Of a stretch of DNA of 64,000 nt, positions 35,201 to 50,200 are shown piece after piece. The translations under genes and the position numbers were made by a program. The DNA lies in the NCBI RefSeq assembly GCF_947623445.1, contig NC_135240.1:14942001-15006000 (forward strand), written 5' to 3'. The stretch is from Clavelina lepadiformis (taxonomy: Eukaryota > Chordata > Ascidiacea > Aplousobranchia > Clavelinidae). The stretch's first letter is position 1; each line of letters starts with the position of its first letter. The notes beneath the pieces were generated by a model, which saw nothing but the letters and a program-made list of their open reading frames with translations, was not told the DNA's origin and did not search any database.

Positions 35201-38200
35201 AACACTTAGAAGACGTAATCGCCCCAACTTTTTTATAAGTAATATTTGCCTTCACTTTTAGTTGATTGGTCCACAGGGAAAACAAGCTTTGACAGGTGGT
35301 ACCATTCTTCAACATAACTGCAGGATAGTAACTGCTTCACACTGATAACTGTTTTAATTTTGAAATTAAAAAAAACATGCTTTTATACCATTCAGACAAA
35401 CTGCTATAACAAGCATTTTCTTCTATAAACTGACCTATTAATCGAGTTTCGCAATACTGTATTACATTTTTTCCACAAACTTCGACTTGCAGACTATTTG
35501 ACAATAGCACAATGTTGTGAGTTTTTGGGTTGCGCTTTCTGTTGCCTACAAGCTGATTGGGAATCTTTTTGTGATCAAGTAAAGTTTTTAGTTTGTAGAA
35601 TTTTAGTTATTGTCACTTTTACAGGGAAAAACTGTAATGCCTGACAAACGAAAGGGACTGGTATACATATATCAGACCGATGATTCACTTATGCACTTTT
35701 GCTGGAAAGATCGCAGCACTGGAACTACAGAAGATGATCTTATTATATTTCCAGGTTTTTACTATTTAATTTCTACGCATTTCTACTAAAGAAGGCGGTC
35801 AGAACGGTTGGTCAAATTATAAATCTTGTTGAATATTTAATTTTTGTTAGCCAGTATGTTGTGTTGTTTAACATTTGATTGGGTGAAAGTTGACTCATTA
35901 AAGGTTCACTAGTGTTGCAAAACTGGTTTAAACTGACTTTAGCTAGTTTTCACTTTTTCATAAATGAACCGATAACTGAAGTCGATATTGGCACGCATTA
36001 AGCGTGTGGTTTAAGTCACTGTTCTCACCTGCTATTTCTTTTTCACTGTTCTCTCATGCTTTCTTGTTTGTTGAATGCATAATATGGCATGTGATAACAC
36101 TATGTTGTAATCAAGAATTTTATTTCAAAACTATTAATTTAACTAATAATTTGTTATTTTGTGTAGATGATTGTGAACTAACACATGTTTCACAGTGCAC
36201 CACCGGAAGAGTGTATCTTTTGAAATTCAAATCCTCCAATCGTAAGATGTTTTTTTGGATGCAGGTAAATCTTGGTCATAATCTTAAGAAGTTCACTTTG
36301 GTGAAAAAGCTTCGCATAATCAAGATTTGACTGTTTTGTATATATGTATATATAATATCTTTATCATTTTACTAATAACTTCTCAAGGAATGAGCTAAAC
36401 TCTCAGAGGTTATAAGCTTACAATGCAATATTATTCTGTTGTAAGCTCTAAAAACACAGCGATGCTCTTTTCTGTATCCATGAAGCTATCCTTGAAATCT
36501 AGGGTGATAAGAGTAGCCTTGTCTATGGTTTACTTCCCATGTTGAAATCCAGCCTGTTCCTGAACGAAATGGGGCTCAATTATGGTTCGGTGCAATTATA
36601 GGCCAACTGATTGTGAATTTTAAAGAGCATATTTGGCAAAACTAGGGGGTTAGATAGCATGCTATCCCCCTTTTTGTAGGCTAGCCACGCTGATTAATAA
36701 CGTAAGGTTTTCAGGTTATCTATTCAGTGAAGGTAGTATAGACTCGCTAACAATGGCAGAGCAGCAAAATAAGTTTAAGAATCACTGGCATAAAGTGAAT
36801 GTATTTTAATTTTTTTTTAAATGAATTTATTTATTTCTATTTTGTTACCGTGTTGCTGAAGCCTATTTCTACTATCAGCTTTTACTTAGCTTGCTGCATC
36901 AAGTTTCAAATCCATGTGTAACACATAACACACATTTTTTGTTTTATTGTTATTTGGATATTGGCTTTAGTGACCATGCTAACCATTGCTCATCTTTATC
37001 ATGTGTTAACATCATTCTTGTACGTTTTAAGTCCTTAGGCTTTGCTGCTTTTTCCCGTCATTGTCTGCTGGATGAATTGAGGTTTTTCTATGTTATAATG
37101 GTTAGCATTTTACTTTTCATACCCCCACTGACGATGACGAAAAATAAACAATAGGATTTAAAACGGCTGGCCCCCTTAACAGCATACTGTGTGTAATTAT
37201 TTTGAACCCTGCAACTTGCAACGTATTTTATGTGATATGTTCTCTTCGATTCTCGAGCTTGTTTTTCTCTTTTAACTTCTTTGGGAGCGTTATGTTCTCT
37301 GCGCAAGGTACTAGAGCAGGGGTTCCCAACCGGTGGTACGCGGGAGCTTTTCAGGTGGTACGCGAGCAGCTCTCCGTTGCATGCGATATACAGTATAGTA
37401 GTATAACAATTTAATTTTGAGTTGCGAAAATATGCGAACAACACTTTTATTTCTTTCCGTACTAAATTCTCTGCACTCAGTAAGCTACTTTTGTCGATCT
37501 TGCTCCCTGCTGTCATTGTTATTAATACAATGCTATTGTGCGAATATTGGATCAAATTAGTTGTTTTGAAAATAGTGGTACGTGTTGACAATCCGTGGTG
37601 GCTAAGTGGTACGAGAACATAAAAAGGTTGGGAACCCTTGTACTAGAGAGAAAGATGCCAAATTAAAGGCTGCCACTATTTCTGTGATGTGTGACCTACA
37701 TACAGTGGAATAGTCACTCTCCAAATTAAATTCAGGCACTTACAGTTTGCATCCTATTTTGTATCTATCTTACATTTCTTTTCATTTATTACAAGGTACT
37801 GTTGTCTCAAAGCAATAAAATATATTATTTTGTTCAAAGTCTATGGGCGTTAACAGTGAAATGATTTAATTTTGTGAAAGCGACAATCAACTTATTTTTG
37901 GACAGATGGATGGACTAAGTTAACCAGCCAGTATGGTTGTTTAAAATATTCTATGTCTGTGGCTTAAATATGAAAAGTTGATGTTTTAAGGGATCTTGTC
38001 CACCGCTCTAATTTCTCGGCATTGAACCCTTTCATCACGTTGCTGATAGCTTCAAGTGAGGTACAACAAGTCCAGAAAAATGTTGCCTTAAAGTGAATAG
38101 CAAGTCCAAAAACATGTTGGCCTTAATTCAAAGAGAGTTGTCGGTAAATATACTGGAGAAAGGATTTGTACTAACATGTAGTGGCGCAAATAGAAATAAT

Positions 38201-41200
38201 CAAAGGGGGTTGGCAACGAACTAAGAGATACTACCATTTTTATTTCTGTATAAGCCGAATTTTTTGGGCCGAGTTTTCACTCAAAACTATTTCTATGACT
38301 TGTACACGAGTGTGAACATAATTAAAACTGCAATGCGCTCTATTGCTCAGGATTATCAATGCGCGCCTTTGCGTCGTATGCGTATTTGCATGCAATCAAT
38401 CATTTTATTTTAAGTTAAAAGCGAGGTGGGGTTGAAAAATCAAGCCAGTTGTTGCTAACACCCGCCAAAGAACACGATAACATTTTTTAAGCAAAAGAGT
38501 TTCTGGTGAAATAGTGAAAACCTAAAATTTAAGTTCAAAGTTAAACAAGAAACTGTGAAAAACACCTTCAAACGCATGATAGTGGCAGCCATAATTAAAA
38601 AATTTTAATGCAGACACCTGAAACAACAATGGTAAATGACCTTATCTACCCTATCACTGTTAATCCCCATAGATGCAACTTTGAACCACCAATACCTTGT
38701 TAAAAATAAAAAGAAACACAAGATAGATACGAAATAGGATGCAAACTGTAGTGCCTGTATTTAATTTGGAAAATGACTATTTTACCGTATGTAGATTTCA
38801 CGCAGCCCATTGTTAAAGATTTCAGAGTGATTATTTCACCTTAAGTAGATAACGCAACCAATAGTTAAAGATAGGGGGTTAGGTTAGCGTTAGGAGAATG
38901 GATACAAAAATTCGATTTAAGCCATTTAGGATTTTATTGGAGTTAGATTTAGATTAGTTAAAAACCTGATACCATGGAAAAAATCTAATTTCCTTTTTTA
39001 ATTCAGTGACCTTGAATTAGGTAAAATCAGTTATAAAAACCAAGACCAGAGAAATTTTTTTTTATGTAGACATGTATTATGATCCAGCGGAAGGGTACTT
39101 TTATCCAAGTGCTAGTTTGCTTTATTGCAATTGGTTATTTAGCTACATAGCAAAATGTGCCTGATTTTGTTTAATTATATACAAAGTGAGGGTTTGGATA
39201 ATCACAACTTTGTTGATCATAAAAAAATTGTGCATACGTTCGGATGAAATTTTAGGCATCAAAACCCATTGTACGATTTATATTCAATTATAGTCAGATA
39301 AAAAGTCTAATTTTCACAAAGGGAGAATTTCCTCCAGTTCAGCAAACAGATATTCAGTTCATTTGTTTTTTACGTTATTTGTTTTGAATCATGAAAATGC
39401 TTTATTTGGGCCATGTCCCTTCAACCTTCATTTTGTCAATTTAACATTGACATGGTTATTAATATCACTGTAAACAACTACAAATAAGTTTGAGAGTAAA
39501 ATGTTGTAAACTATGACTTGTCTGCAGTACATGCAGTTGTGAAGGCTGCATTGAAAACAAAAACTTGCATAGTGCCAGAAAGAACTTTTTTGAATAGTCT
39601 ACCGGTAGACATGTTTGTTTTCAACTATTCTTGTCATGTGACATAGGAACCAAAACCAGATAAAGATGAAGAGTATTGGAAAAAAGTAAACGATGTTCTG
39701 AATAATCTACAATCAGGACAAAATCAAACATCATCGTCTGGTATTAGTAGACTAGAAGATGTTGGCCAAGGAACCTTACAAGTAAGATGATGCAACATGC
39801 AAGAGTTTATTCTAAGTTATACATCAATTAAAGTTTATTGGTGTTTTTTTAACCTAGAGGTATTAGTGGTCAACAACTATTTTTAGTTTTTGTTGTTTTA
39901 TTATTCATAAAAGTTTATACATAGTATTTCAAAACTTTTTACATATTCTGGACCAGTGGTTACCAACCTTTTTCTGCTCAAGGACCACCTAAAAAGTTTT
40001 GAATTCTGACGACCTTTTCATGAAAACTTCAAAATACTCAATTAATTTGTTTTTGGTGGCCATATGTCGTAGTAAATGTTGCTCTAGCAACATCTTTGTA
40101 GAATTATGATAAACTTTTAACCTTTCACTATCACGTAAAACATGGTTACATTTACAATACAGTTTACATTACATTGCGCATTTAGCATGTACGTACTGCA
40201 TTTATTACGGACTGCTTATAAATATTATAATCTCATAGTAACCATAAAAGTTAATTTGAATCAGTTATTGGCTCAGTAACTTGATTTAAAATCTCCCTTG
40301 TCTGATGTAAGCCACTACAATTGATCAAAATACCAAACTGTTTCACCCATCAGGGGCGGATATGACAGAGGTGTTGAGATGTAACACGACCCTCAGCAGT
40401 TAAAGTAATTTTTTCGCGTGCTGCATAAAGTTAATTTTTCTAGTTAAAAACATGGTATCACACAATTATGCTATCTCGTAATTACTTCAGGTGATAGATG
40501 GATAGACGGTTTCCGCCTGTGACTTCGGGACTCAGGCGTATTCCATCACCTCTGTTAAAAGTTTGGAGAAGTACAATTTGAACAATTACGTCGTCGTTTT
40601 TGTCACGCGGTCAAACGTTGGTCCTCAGATTTGCGGCATCAGCAACACGAACAATGCATTCCTTAGCAAATTGTCCATCTGTAAATGGCTTTGATTTTTT
40701 TGCAATTATTTCAGCCACCATGTAGCTTGCTTTCACAACTGACTCCTGCTGCAAAGAAACTTTCCATAAAACCATTTTCTGTCCATGAAGAAGTTTTGTT
40801 AATTCTTTCACTTTATCTTGTCTGAACTCAATCGGATATTTATCATAAGCTGATGAATGTCTACTGACGTGATGTCTCTTTATGTTGTATTCTGATACAG
40901 GTTGATTACATATCAGGCAAATTGGCTTATTGTCAACATCCACAGAAAAGTAGCCACATGTCCACCTTTCTTGGAATATTCTGTTAGCGTTGCTTGCTTT
41001 TCATTTCTTATTTGTCATATTCTATATCACTCCAAAGTGCAGAAGATTTTTCACTCCTAAATGCCTCTCTGATATCAGATGTACCTCAATGAAGCAAGAA
41101 AGCAAGAAATAATACTGACTGACTGATTGTGTGGAAAGGATGTGGATGCAACAATGTGGAAAATGTGATGTGTAACAATGTGCATTGTGATGCAATAAAA

Positions 41201-44200
41201 TTAACTTCAACAGTTGTGCACCCCTGCACTAGAGACTGTGGTATATTAATTATCTTTCTATTGCTCTGTTATCTATTATCTGTACTATCTATTGCTCTAT
41301 AGCAGTGGTTCCAAACACGTTTTTAAGGCGACCCATTTTTTAAAAAAATTCAGATTTATAAAATCTTGCGACCCAAGTAAATTGTCGTAAGATTTTAAAA
41401 GTTACACAAGATTGTGTTGCAAACACACAGCACTTCAAAAGCAGCAATTTTTTCTGAAAACAATATGTTTATCAAATCACTTCATATATCACACTAATGA
41501 GATAACTGTGCTCAATTGCTGTCATTGAGTTTTTGAAATCAAGGCTTTATTTTACTTAAGCATAGCCGCATATCGGCTTCAACTTCCAGCCGGTTTCGCT
41601 GTTTAGTTTTCAATGGACACATGGTGCTAAATCCAGTCTCAGAAAGCCAAGTTGTTGCAAATGGAATCAGTTTTTGAATAACAAATTTTAAAACTGTGTG
41701 CATGGAAGCCCAAAAGTGGATATTTGCAGAATATTTGGGGTATTTGTCTTTGAAGCACGCAAAAGAAATACGATTTGCTGCTTCTGTCGTCATGTCCATA
41801 AACTGTTCTGCAGGTCCTTTCCAGCAAATGGATCAATTATTATCCAATCATTTTGGCTATTAGGCGTTAGAGGTTCACTATAGGTGAGGTTTTTTCTGCT
41901 TAACAATTTGATAGGACGCAACATACGACGAGTAAACAGCTAATTTATTTTGTGCTCTAATGCTGTCATAATACTTTTTTGATCTTGAATCGATTTCAAC
42001 TTGCTCTTAAAAAATTCAACAGGCTTATTCACACAGTTTGGATGATTTTTCTCTAAGTGTCATTCCAATTTGTTTTTTATCATTGATTCTGCCGAGAGAA
42101 CTTTCAGACATACCACACATTTTGGTTTACCGTCTAGTTCTGTGAAACCAAGTTTTACAAACGCTTCATTGTATGATCGTTTTGCCATTCGTAAACTTAA
42201 AAATTAACAAAAATATAGTTCACTCTGCAATACCTAATGCAAACAATAACTGTCAAAAATTCTTATACTACGAACATGCTACAAAGGTTTATAGCGAGCT
42301 GCTGAAGCTAGCAAGCCAAAATTGCATGCAACTTGGCTATTGGCTATCAACTATCTTCCCAACGAGTGTACCTTCATGAAATAAGTCTGCGGTCTTCAGT
42401 GTTCACACGACGCGCTCAAAACCTTTTCGCTGCCTGAGCTCTTTGTACGACAAAATGCAACTGATGCAAAATTACTTAAGCGTCACGCAGAACAGTACTC
42501 TGATGTCTCGACATGAAACGCTTCATGACTTGGAGTTTATATTTTCAAGTTTTATCATCTCTTCAAGTTATCAATTTTTTTATTGTAATTTTTTGCCCAA
42601 AATACAATATGCCAGAAAAATAAGCGACCCGAAAAATAATCTGGCGACCCAACTTTGGGTCACGACCCATGCGTTGGGAACCACGGCTCTATAGTATAGA
42701 GAAATAGACAAATAAAGCAAACTATAAATGCCAATTTCTCAGAATGTAAGTTTGCCATAAATTACGTAGGCGATTCAGTTGATAATATAAGTCATTTTGA
42801 AAAATACCGCGCGGACCACGGGTTGGACACCCCTGCTCTAAACCAAGAGAACATAAAGCACTAGAAACATACTCTGCATTTGTTTGCTCGCATGCAACGA
42901 ACCTCCGGGATTATTCTGTAACCATATCTTGGTGGTAAATGTAAGAAATTTGCAGGAACAATTGCTCAAGACTGCATATATCTACTGTTTTGGCCACGAT
43001 TATTATTATAAAGGAATATGATGATGATGTGCCATGGGTGAATTTACTTTACGGTATAATTTTTTGTTCCACATATTCACTCCAAATGACAATTATTTCA
43101 CGTATCTCAGGACTTGTGTATGTTCAATTTTTACTTCTCCATTCTTTTATCTTTAGGTCTATATCACACTGCATCTTAAAAATTGCCTTGATTTGCTGAA
43201 TCAGCAGTCTCGTAGTGGTATATTTTGCCTTACAAGTTTGAGTAGCCGCGAAATATGAATTAAAGCATATCTGTTAAGAGATGTTTTATTAGCATCTCGT
43301 TTTTTTCTTTTATTCACTTTGTCTGGACAGCAGCATTTCCATTTCAGGACAAGTTTTTCTAGTTCTTTCCGATCACATGTGGTTGTTTTGCTGATAAGCA
43401 GTTGCAGCATTGTGGCGATGAAACTTAGCATCACAATGCTGCCATGAACCCATACCTTCTTTGATAAAAAAGGAAGATTCGCGACCAAACAAACAGTATG
43501 CCAAGCAAAAAAATTTGTCCAGTTTCAGTGAATATTCCAACCGTGGATAAAGCTCATATCAACGTTGGTAAAATCGACGACCATTTGTGGAGGTAAATTT
43601 TCCTGATCAATACGAGATCAAACGCTAAAGGCTGGCAAGACCCTTGGTTAAGAAACATACTGAAAAGAGACCATTTTTCGCTGGGCATGCACTTCTTACC
43701 ACTTGAGTCTAAAAACTTTAACTGTACATCCACTTTCAGCAGGTAGGAAGTACTTTGAAAAAGGTGAACGTTATCGTGTCATTGTCGTTAACGTCAATTA
43801 CGAGTACGTCATCTCTCATAATTTTTAGCAGCAAGTCAAACAGAGTTGAACAATTACTTCGCGTGTAAATTCTTTAATTTTGTTGTTTAAAGATGACATG
43901 TGTTCTGCTCTGCTGTGATTGCACAAACGGAATTGGGCCGATGTGACATAAATGTTTGTTCCAGATTTTTGGTAGACTGCATAAACTCCCTCTCATTTTT
44001 TGCCCCATTATTTTCATCAAAAAATTTGGCTTATACGCCAACCTATATGGTATTAGTTTATTAAAATAAAGAATGCCCTTGTAGACTTAGAATCATTTGT
44101 GCTTGCAAACCTAAGTTCATCAGAACATCCCATAATAACCGGTTGTATAGCACTAGTATATTGATGTATAGCCATGAATAATAGTCTTCTGTGAAGCTCT

Positions 44201-47200
44201 GAACTTCATAGTATGATGACTAATACATATACATACTTAATCTCAACTAGTATTTTGCTAATCTTAAGTTACAAAACATATGATTTAGACAATTATATTA
44301 TAATTGAAGGATAAAATTTTGAGGGGGTGCAAAAGTACTCCCAAACTTAATAGTTGAGACAAATAAATAAAGCTTAGTTTACAAGTACTCGGAGGAAAGA
44401 TTTTTCATTTATGACGAATTTGTGGTTGTATATATTTGCCAACAGAAATATTTACATCTCAGAAAATGGTGCTATTTTGACACGTTTGCATCTGGATCAT
44501 ATTTTGATGTGAGATAACTTTCACATAATTGACATTTTTTTTATCAAACGTACTAAGTTGTAGTCTTGTAGTCAAGGATCATTTGCAATAATTATGGCAT
44601 TGTACTTGTTCAAAAGTTATAGTTTTTCAAATATGACCCAAAATTTATTTCGTTTCAAAATAGAGTAACTCTCAGGCTTTTTTTCCCCATGTTCAATGAA
44701 AGTTTATTCTATTTTGACATTAGATCCCTGTGAAAGACCAAAAGTTAACCAATAAAGTAGGTGAAGGGCAAGCAAACTTTTAAAGCATCATATTTCTAAA
44801 ACTACAAAATATTTAAGTGCATGAGTCAGTCATGCTACACAACATTTTAGACAAAATTTAAGTATATTTGGATAGGGTCAAAATGGCAGCTTTGGTACAC
44901 TTGACATAACATTGTTTTCATGCTTGTTATCAACTGGTGCATTATTAACTAATTTACAATGACTTGAAGATTTGTTCTTTATAAAAGCATTGTTATTCAT
45001 GTTGTATTTATGTTTAGATTGTTTTTATTGTTCATAGATTTATGTATGTATTCACATTTTTTTTGTTCGAGGTTGTTCAGTTCTTAATCATAGTTTGTTA
45101 AAAATTTTGTAGGATTTGTTCAATAATATGGACCAACAACAATTACTTCAACTAATGGCAGCTGGTGGCGGTTTGGGAAGTCTTGTAGGTTCAGGTGTGT
45201 TGCTACAGTGAAACCTGTTTAATAGAGCATTGGTTTATACAGAAAACCGCTTAAATTAGATAAGTTTTTGCTGATACAGAACGAATACAGTAATTATTTC
45301 GGCATTAGCAATTCTCCGCTTATTAGAGCAATTTGACACATGCACATTTGTAAAATGCCGTTTTTACGTCAGCATGAGCATAATTGCAAACTTAATTGGC
45401 TATAGTGGTAACAAGAAGTTGATGTTGCCTGGTGTTGTTTGTTTTTCCCAGTACGCAATGTTATATTGCTTTTTATGGACAAAATACAATCCCACAACAT
45501 GTTTGTATTTAAGCAGGGTTATATATTTGTCAGGGTGTTTGTATATTGTCAATTGCAAGCATTTTATTGGTAACCAAATATTTCAAATTTTATTTGAATA
45601 AATTCAGTATTTGCACCTAGTGATTTGGTGAAATATTCAGGCACAAATGACATAGTACCGGTAAAAGATTTATTGATAATTAATTAATAAGTTTGTTGTT
45701 AGCTCGAATTTTTATAGATTTTCCAGTCATATTTAACGGTTAATCTTTATCCCAAGTAGAATTTAATTTAATCGTTAACAACTTGGCAGTTTAGCTCGAC
45801 CAGCTATAAATAGCTGTTTCTTAACAGTTAACAGACTGCTCGGTCAATAAAATGTTAGTTATTGTTTGCAGTTTGCCACTGGCAAACAATTCCATTGACA
45901 CCTCGTAATAAATTGTGTAAATGTAGAACAATGAGCACTAAATATAAATTAAAATAGCAAAACTGTTAGAAATGGTACAGTTTACAGACGTTTATCTACA
46001 ATATTTTTATAATTTTGCGCTGAGTTTTCTAGGTGTAATTCTAAAACCTATTGTAGTCAAATTGATCAGCTTAATTAATGTATAGAATATTATTTCAAAA
46101 CTAATATAACAATTTATGAGCTGTTTTGTAGTTGATTAGCTCATTTAATTAAGAATCTGGAAGTTGAATGAAAAGTAATCGATTTATTTGTCCAGAATAC
46201 ACAGTTTATTCAAATTACAGCAATAGACCAAAATCTTAGAAAAATCAATTACTTAATCGAATAATGCCTAGATATTTGATTTGTGTGTACCAATTGTTTA
46301 CAAATCTCAATTAGTGATGGAGTAAATGATTTAAATTAATGTTTATTTGATTGCTTATTCAGTTACGTGGTAGATATAATCGCCTCGACACTGTTTTACA
46401 GTATGAATAACTATGATCATTAATGACTTTGTGATGTCATGTCTGAGTACTCAAAACTTGACCGAAAATTTCCTTAACACTAGAACGACGAAGGTGTCGA
46501 AATCGACACTTTGTAATCTACGGTTTCTGAATTTAGCCTTTTTTGTTCTCCTACCACCATGTGAGTTTTTTGTAGCTTCATGTATTTGCTCAAGCTTAAC
46601 TTCTGGTCTGTGTTTATAATAATTATGATAATAATAAATTTTTTATCAGAGGGTATACCTTTAACAACGAAGGTGTAGAAATCGACACAAGCCATGTTTT
46701 TGGATTATTATTACTAGTACTCAGTTTGTGTTATCGCTGACATCACAATAGTACAACAATAGATGAACTGTAAATAGAACGATTTACAATAGTTTGTTGC
46801 TGCAAGGCATTTTAGAAGCAGAGGAATTTAGACAGGCACCTGACAAAATAGGTGAATGAATTCTACTTCTTGACAAGTAGACAGACACTGAACAAAATAG
46901 CCTACAGTTAGCTTACATCATGAAAGAGTAAACTGAAAGTGTTCCATTGCCGATGAGGGTTTTCTCAGCTTTTAGTGTCCGACAGATATAACCTTCTATC
47001 GTTTGGCTAAACTATTTTGATACTGAAATGAACTACATTTATTTTTATAACATTTTACTTATAACAGGCATTGCTAAATTGACAGTAGGTTTTAGAAAAA
47101 AAGAGAAGTTGAGCATTCATTATGTCTTCGAATGGAATGCGCCCAATGTATACTCTTGGAGAAGCTATATCTATGCTGCAGGAGGACTCTGACAATGATG

Positions 47201-50200
47201 GGTCGGATAAAGAAAGTTTTTCGATAACGGATCATGTCTCAGTGATATTTTAAGTGATGAAGAAGAGCTGTATCATCCTAATGATTGAAGCAGCTTATCT
47301 GATGAAGAAAAAAACGGTTCTGTGCATTCCTAAAGAAGTAACTGAAGGAAATAACGAGAACTTCTCCAGCAAGTTTTTGTACAATAATGACAAAAAGTGC
47401 TTGCTAAATTACCAATGTAAGCAAAAGAAAAACGTTAATCTTATTTCAACCATGTATAATTCTCCAGCAACGGACTCAACAGAAAAGAAGAAACCACTTG
47501 TTATTCATTTTATGATCACAACAAAGTTGGTGTTGATGTGTTTCATCAAATGGCCTGGCAATACTCAACACATGCATCAACTAGAAGATGGCCAACGACC
47601 ATTTGGACTAACATTTTAGATATTGCTGGATTGAATTCATGAATCTTATTCAAGAAAGCCTCAGACAGCAAAATCAGCCATCCTACGTTTATCTTACAAC
47701 TGGTCGATGAGCTGAGTAGCGCTTATGTAGCAAACAGTGCAAAGCTCAGACAAAACGAAACAAAGGAAGATCTCTCCAGACCTTCAGGGAAGCGACGAAA
47801 ATGTGCGGGGCAGCTGTGCAACAATAACACGGTAACCATTTGCCAGCACTGCCGAAAGCCAACCTGCGGATGATGTGGTACTGGTGACTGAGAAACTTAC
47901 TGAGTGCAAGAAATGCATCTCGCAGCAAGAATAACTATAAATTGCAATTTCAGTTTTAAGAACTCACAGTTTGTTGTCATAACTTAGTTTGAAATGTAAA
48001 TAACTACACATGTCTGCTCAAATAAACGTTCTACAAGTGAACTTGAGTGATGTTCTTTCGCTAAAAGCGTAAGTGTTGATTTTGACACCCTCTGTCGTTA
48101 ATGGTATATAGTTTCTTCCGTCGTTCTAGTGTTAAATTGTTCACATTCTAAGAATCAAAGTAGTTTTGTTTTTGACCCATTTCTACAAGCTGACTTTTTG
48201 CGTATTAAACCTTTCAATTTTTTTATGTGAATTATTATTCTCAGTGACCATTTTTCAGTTTTATCTCACAATGTCTCAGAATTTTCGAGCAAAACCTTAA
48301 ATTGCTATTCTGTATAGGCAATCTTCCTGGTCGAAGTCAGCGCAATTCAACAGCAAAACAAGAGTCAAGTAGCAGTTCACTACCCAACACTAATGTTTCA
48401 GCTGAATCTTCATCAACTTCTGGGTAAGTGTTACATTTTACAATGAGTTTTACCCTTAATTATAACAGCAAAATTATTGAAGTTAACACAGCGTCAACTG
48501 ATAATGCAGCCATTATGTAATGGATTGTTGGAATATCTGTACATTCCTGTGGTTCTAACACATATGCTTGAAGTTGGAGTTATTGTGTGAACATAATGGT
48601 CATGTCATAAAATGATTCAATTTAGGTATCAATTATTCTGGAGAAAGAGTAAACCAGCTTAGCTTGTAAATGAAATATAAATAACATCTCTTGGATAGAT
48701 ACACAGGATTTAAAAAAAAATTATTCTTGACTACTTTACTGCAGCCTGTGTTTACCATTAGTCACAGATATGCTAATCACGATTTAATATCATTGATGAC
48801 TTATTGCAGGTCTGCTATTGCTCCCCAGTCTCAAGTTCAACTTAGTCAACTTCAAGATATACTTTCCCAGATGGGTGTACCAAAACAACAATTTGAGCAA
48901 CGTATGTATTTATATATACTGAGCTATTCTACTCAGCAGTACAGAGAGGCATCTGTCGATCACAATTGAAAAGGCATTGCAATTTGATTTGTCACCGTTC
49001 AAAATTTGTTTGGATACACCTAGTTTTAGTTTTAGTTGACCCTTTAATGGACATGGCCATTATTTCTAGTCCACATGTTTTCTTATCTTAATGCATTTAA
49101 TCTCGCTTTTAATGGATCATTTATCATATATAACAGACAAATTCTCTAGTATTTTTGAGATATAGCAATGTAAAATACCTAGTATATAGCAGATTTATAA
49201 TTTAGCAAGCCCTAATCACTCAGTATTTCATTTAGAGAAATATGTAAACTACAGTACATTACGGTAATAGCTTAATAAAAGTACGACAATCTATTTGCAC
49301 TATCTTGAAATGTTCATAAGTTGGTATATGTACTTTACACGGTACAGTGCCATACTGTTATTTGACCTACGCTACATGTATGTCAGTAAACAATCTTACA
49401 TCATATATGATGCAAATTTGTAAATCGTTTTATTATTTTAAAGATGCGAAAACAAAATATACTGTACTCTTGCTGTACTTCAAATTAAATTCAGTAAGTA
49501 AGTTCTGGATCAGTTACGTCACAATACAATTAAAGATGATTTAGAAAGTACCACTAAAGACAATTTGGAAAAAAGACCAACCCTTATATAAGTGAGGTTG
49601 TGATGCAACAGTTGGATCAGAGATTTAGTTTGCCACCCAGAAGATAAATGCAAAAAAAAGTGTGAAGAAACAGTGCATCGCTTGGATGCATTTGATGTAG
49701 CACACCTTGCTGAAAGCCTTTATTGCCTTTATTTGCACTCAGTTTCACACGGTTGTGCTTCGAAAGAAGATTTTGAACGCAAGGTTTTTGGCTTATGGAT
49801 CTGTATTTTACAACAGAAACTATTGGAGTGAATTGGTATCGTATTTAATTTTAGCTTTATAAGCGAGTAAGATTGTTAATCGTGGCATATTAAACGGTAC
49901 CACTGTACCGTAATTTTACTGTACAGCCTTCTGAGGTTTTGAATAATGATCAAAACTCAAAGGCTACTGGAGCAGAAAAATATGAAATTGAAAATCCAAA
50001 AAATTTTGTTTTTTTTCTCCAGATATATGCAAGTCGTGCCCGTATAGACAAAACATTTCAGTTTTCAATTACACTTTGCTTTCATTAATTTATTGTTACA
50101 CTAGGTTTTTTTTGCATTTGCACAGTGATGCACTGCAATGTTATCATCAAAAAATTTTTAATTTGTATAGCTTAGCTGTCAGTTACACACTGCTTTGAAC

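Noticed and set aside
36004..36330. 108-codon frame covering ADRM1 exon 3
   Set aside because: The upstream half is intron; only 36167-36264 is conserved, with proper splice sites.
37088..37591. 167-codon minus-strand frame
   Set aside because: Crosses the boundary of the hAT MITE at 37317-37640 and has no family signature; chance frame.
48691..48969. 92-codon frame over ADRM1 exon 7
   Set aside because: Only 48810-48901 matches ADRM1; both sides are intron.
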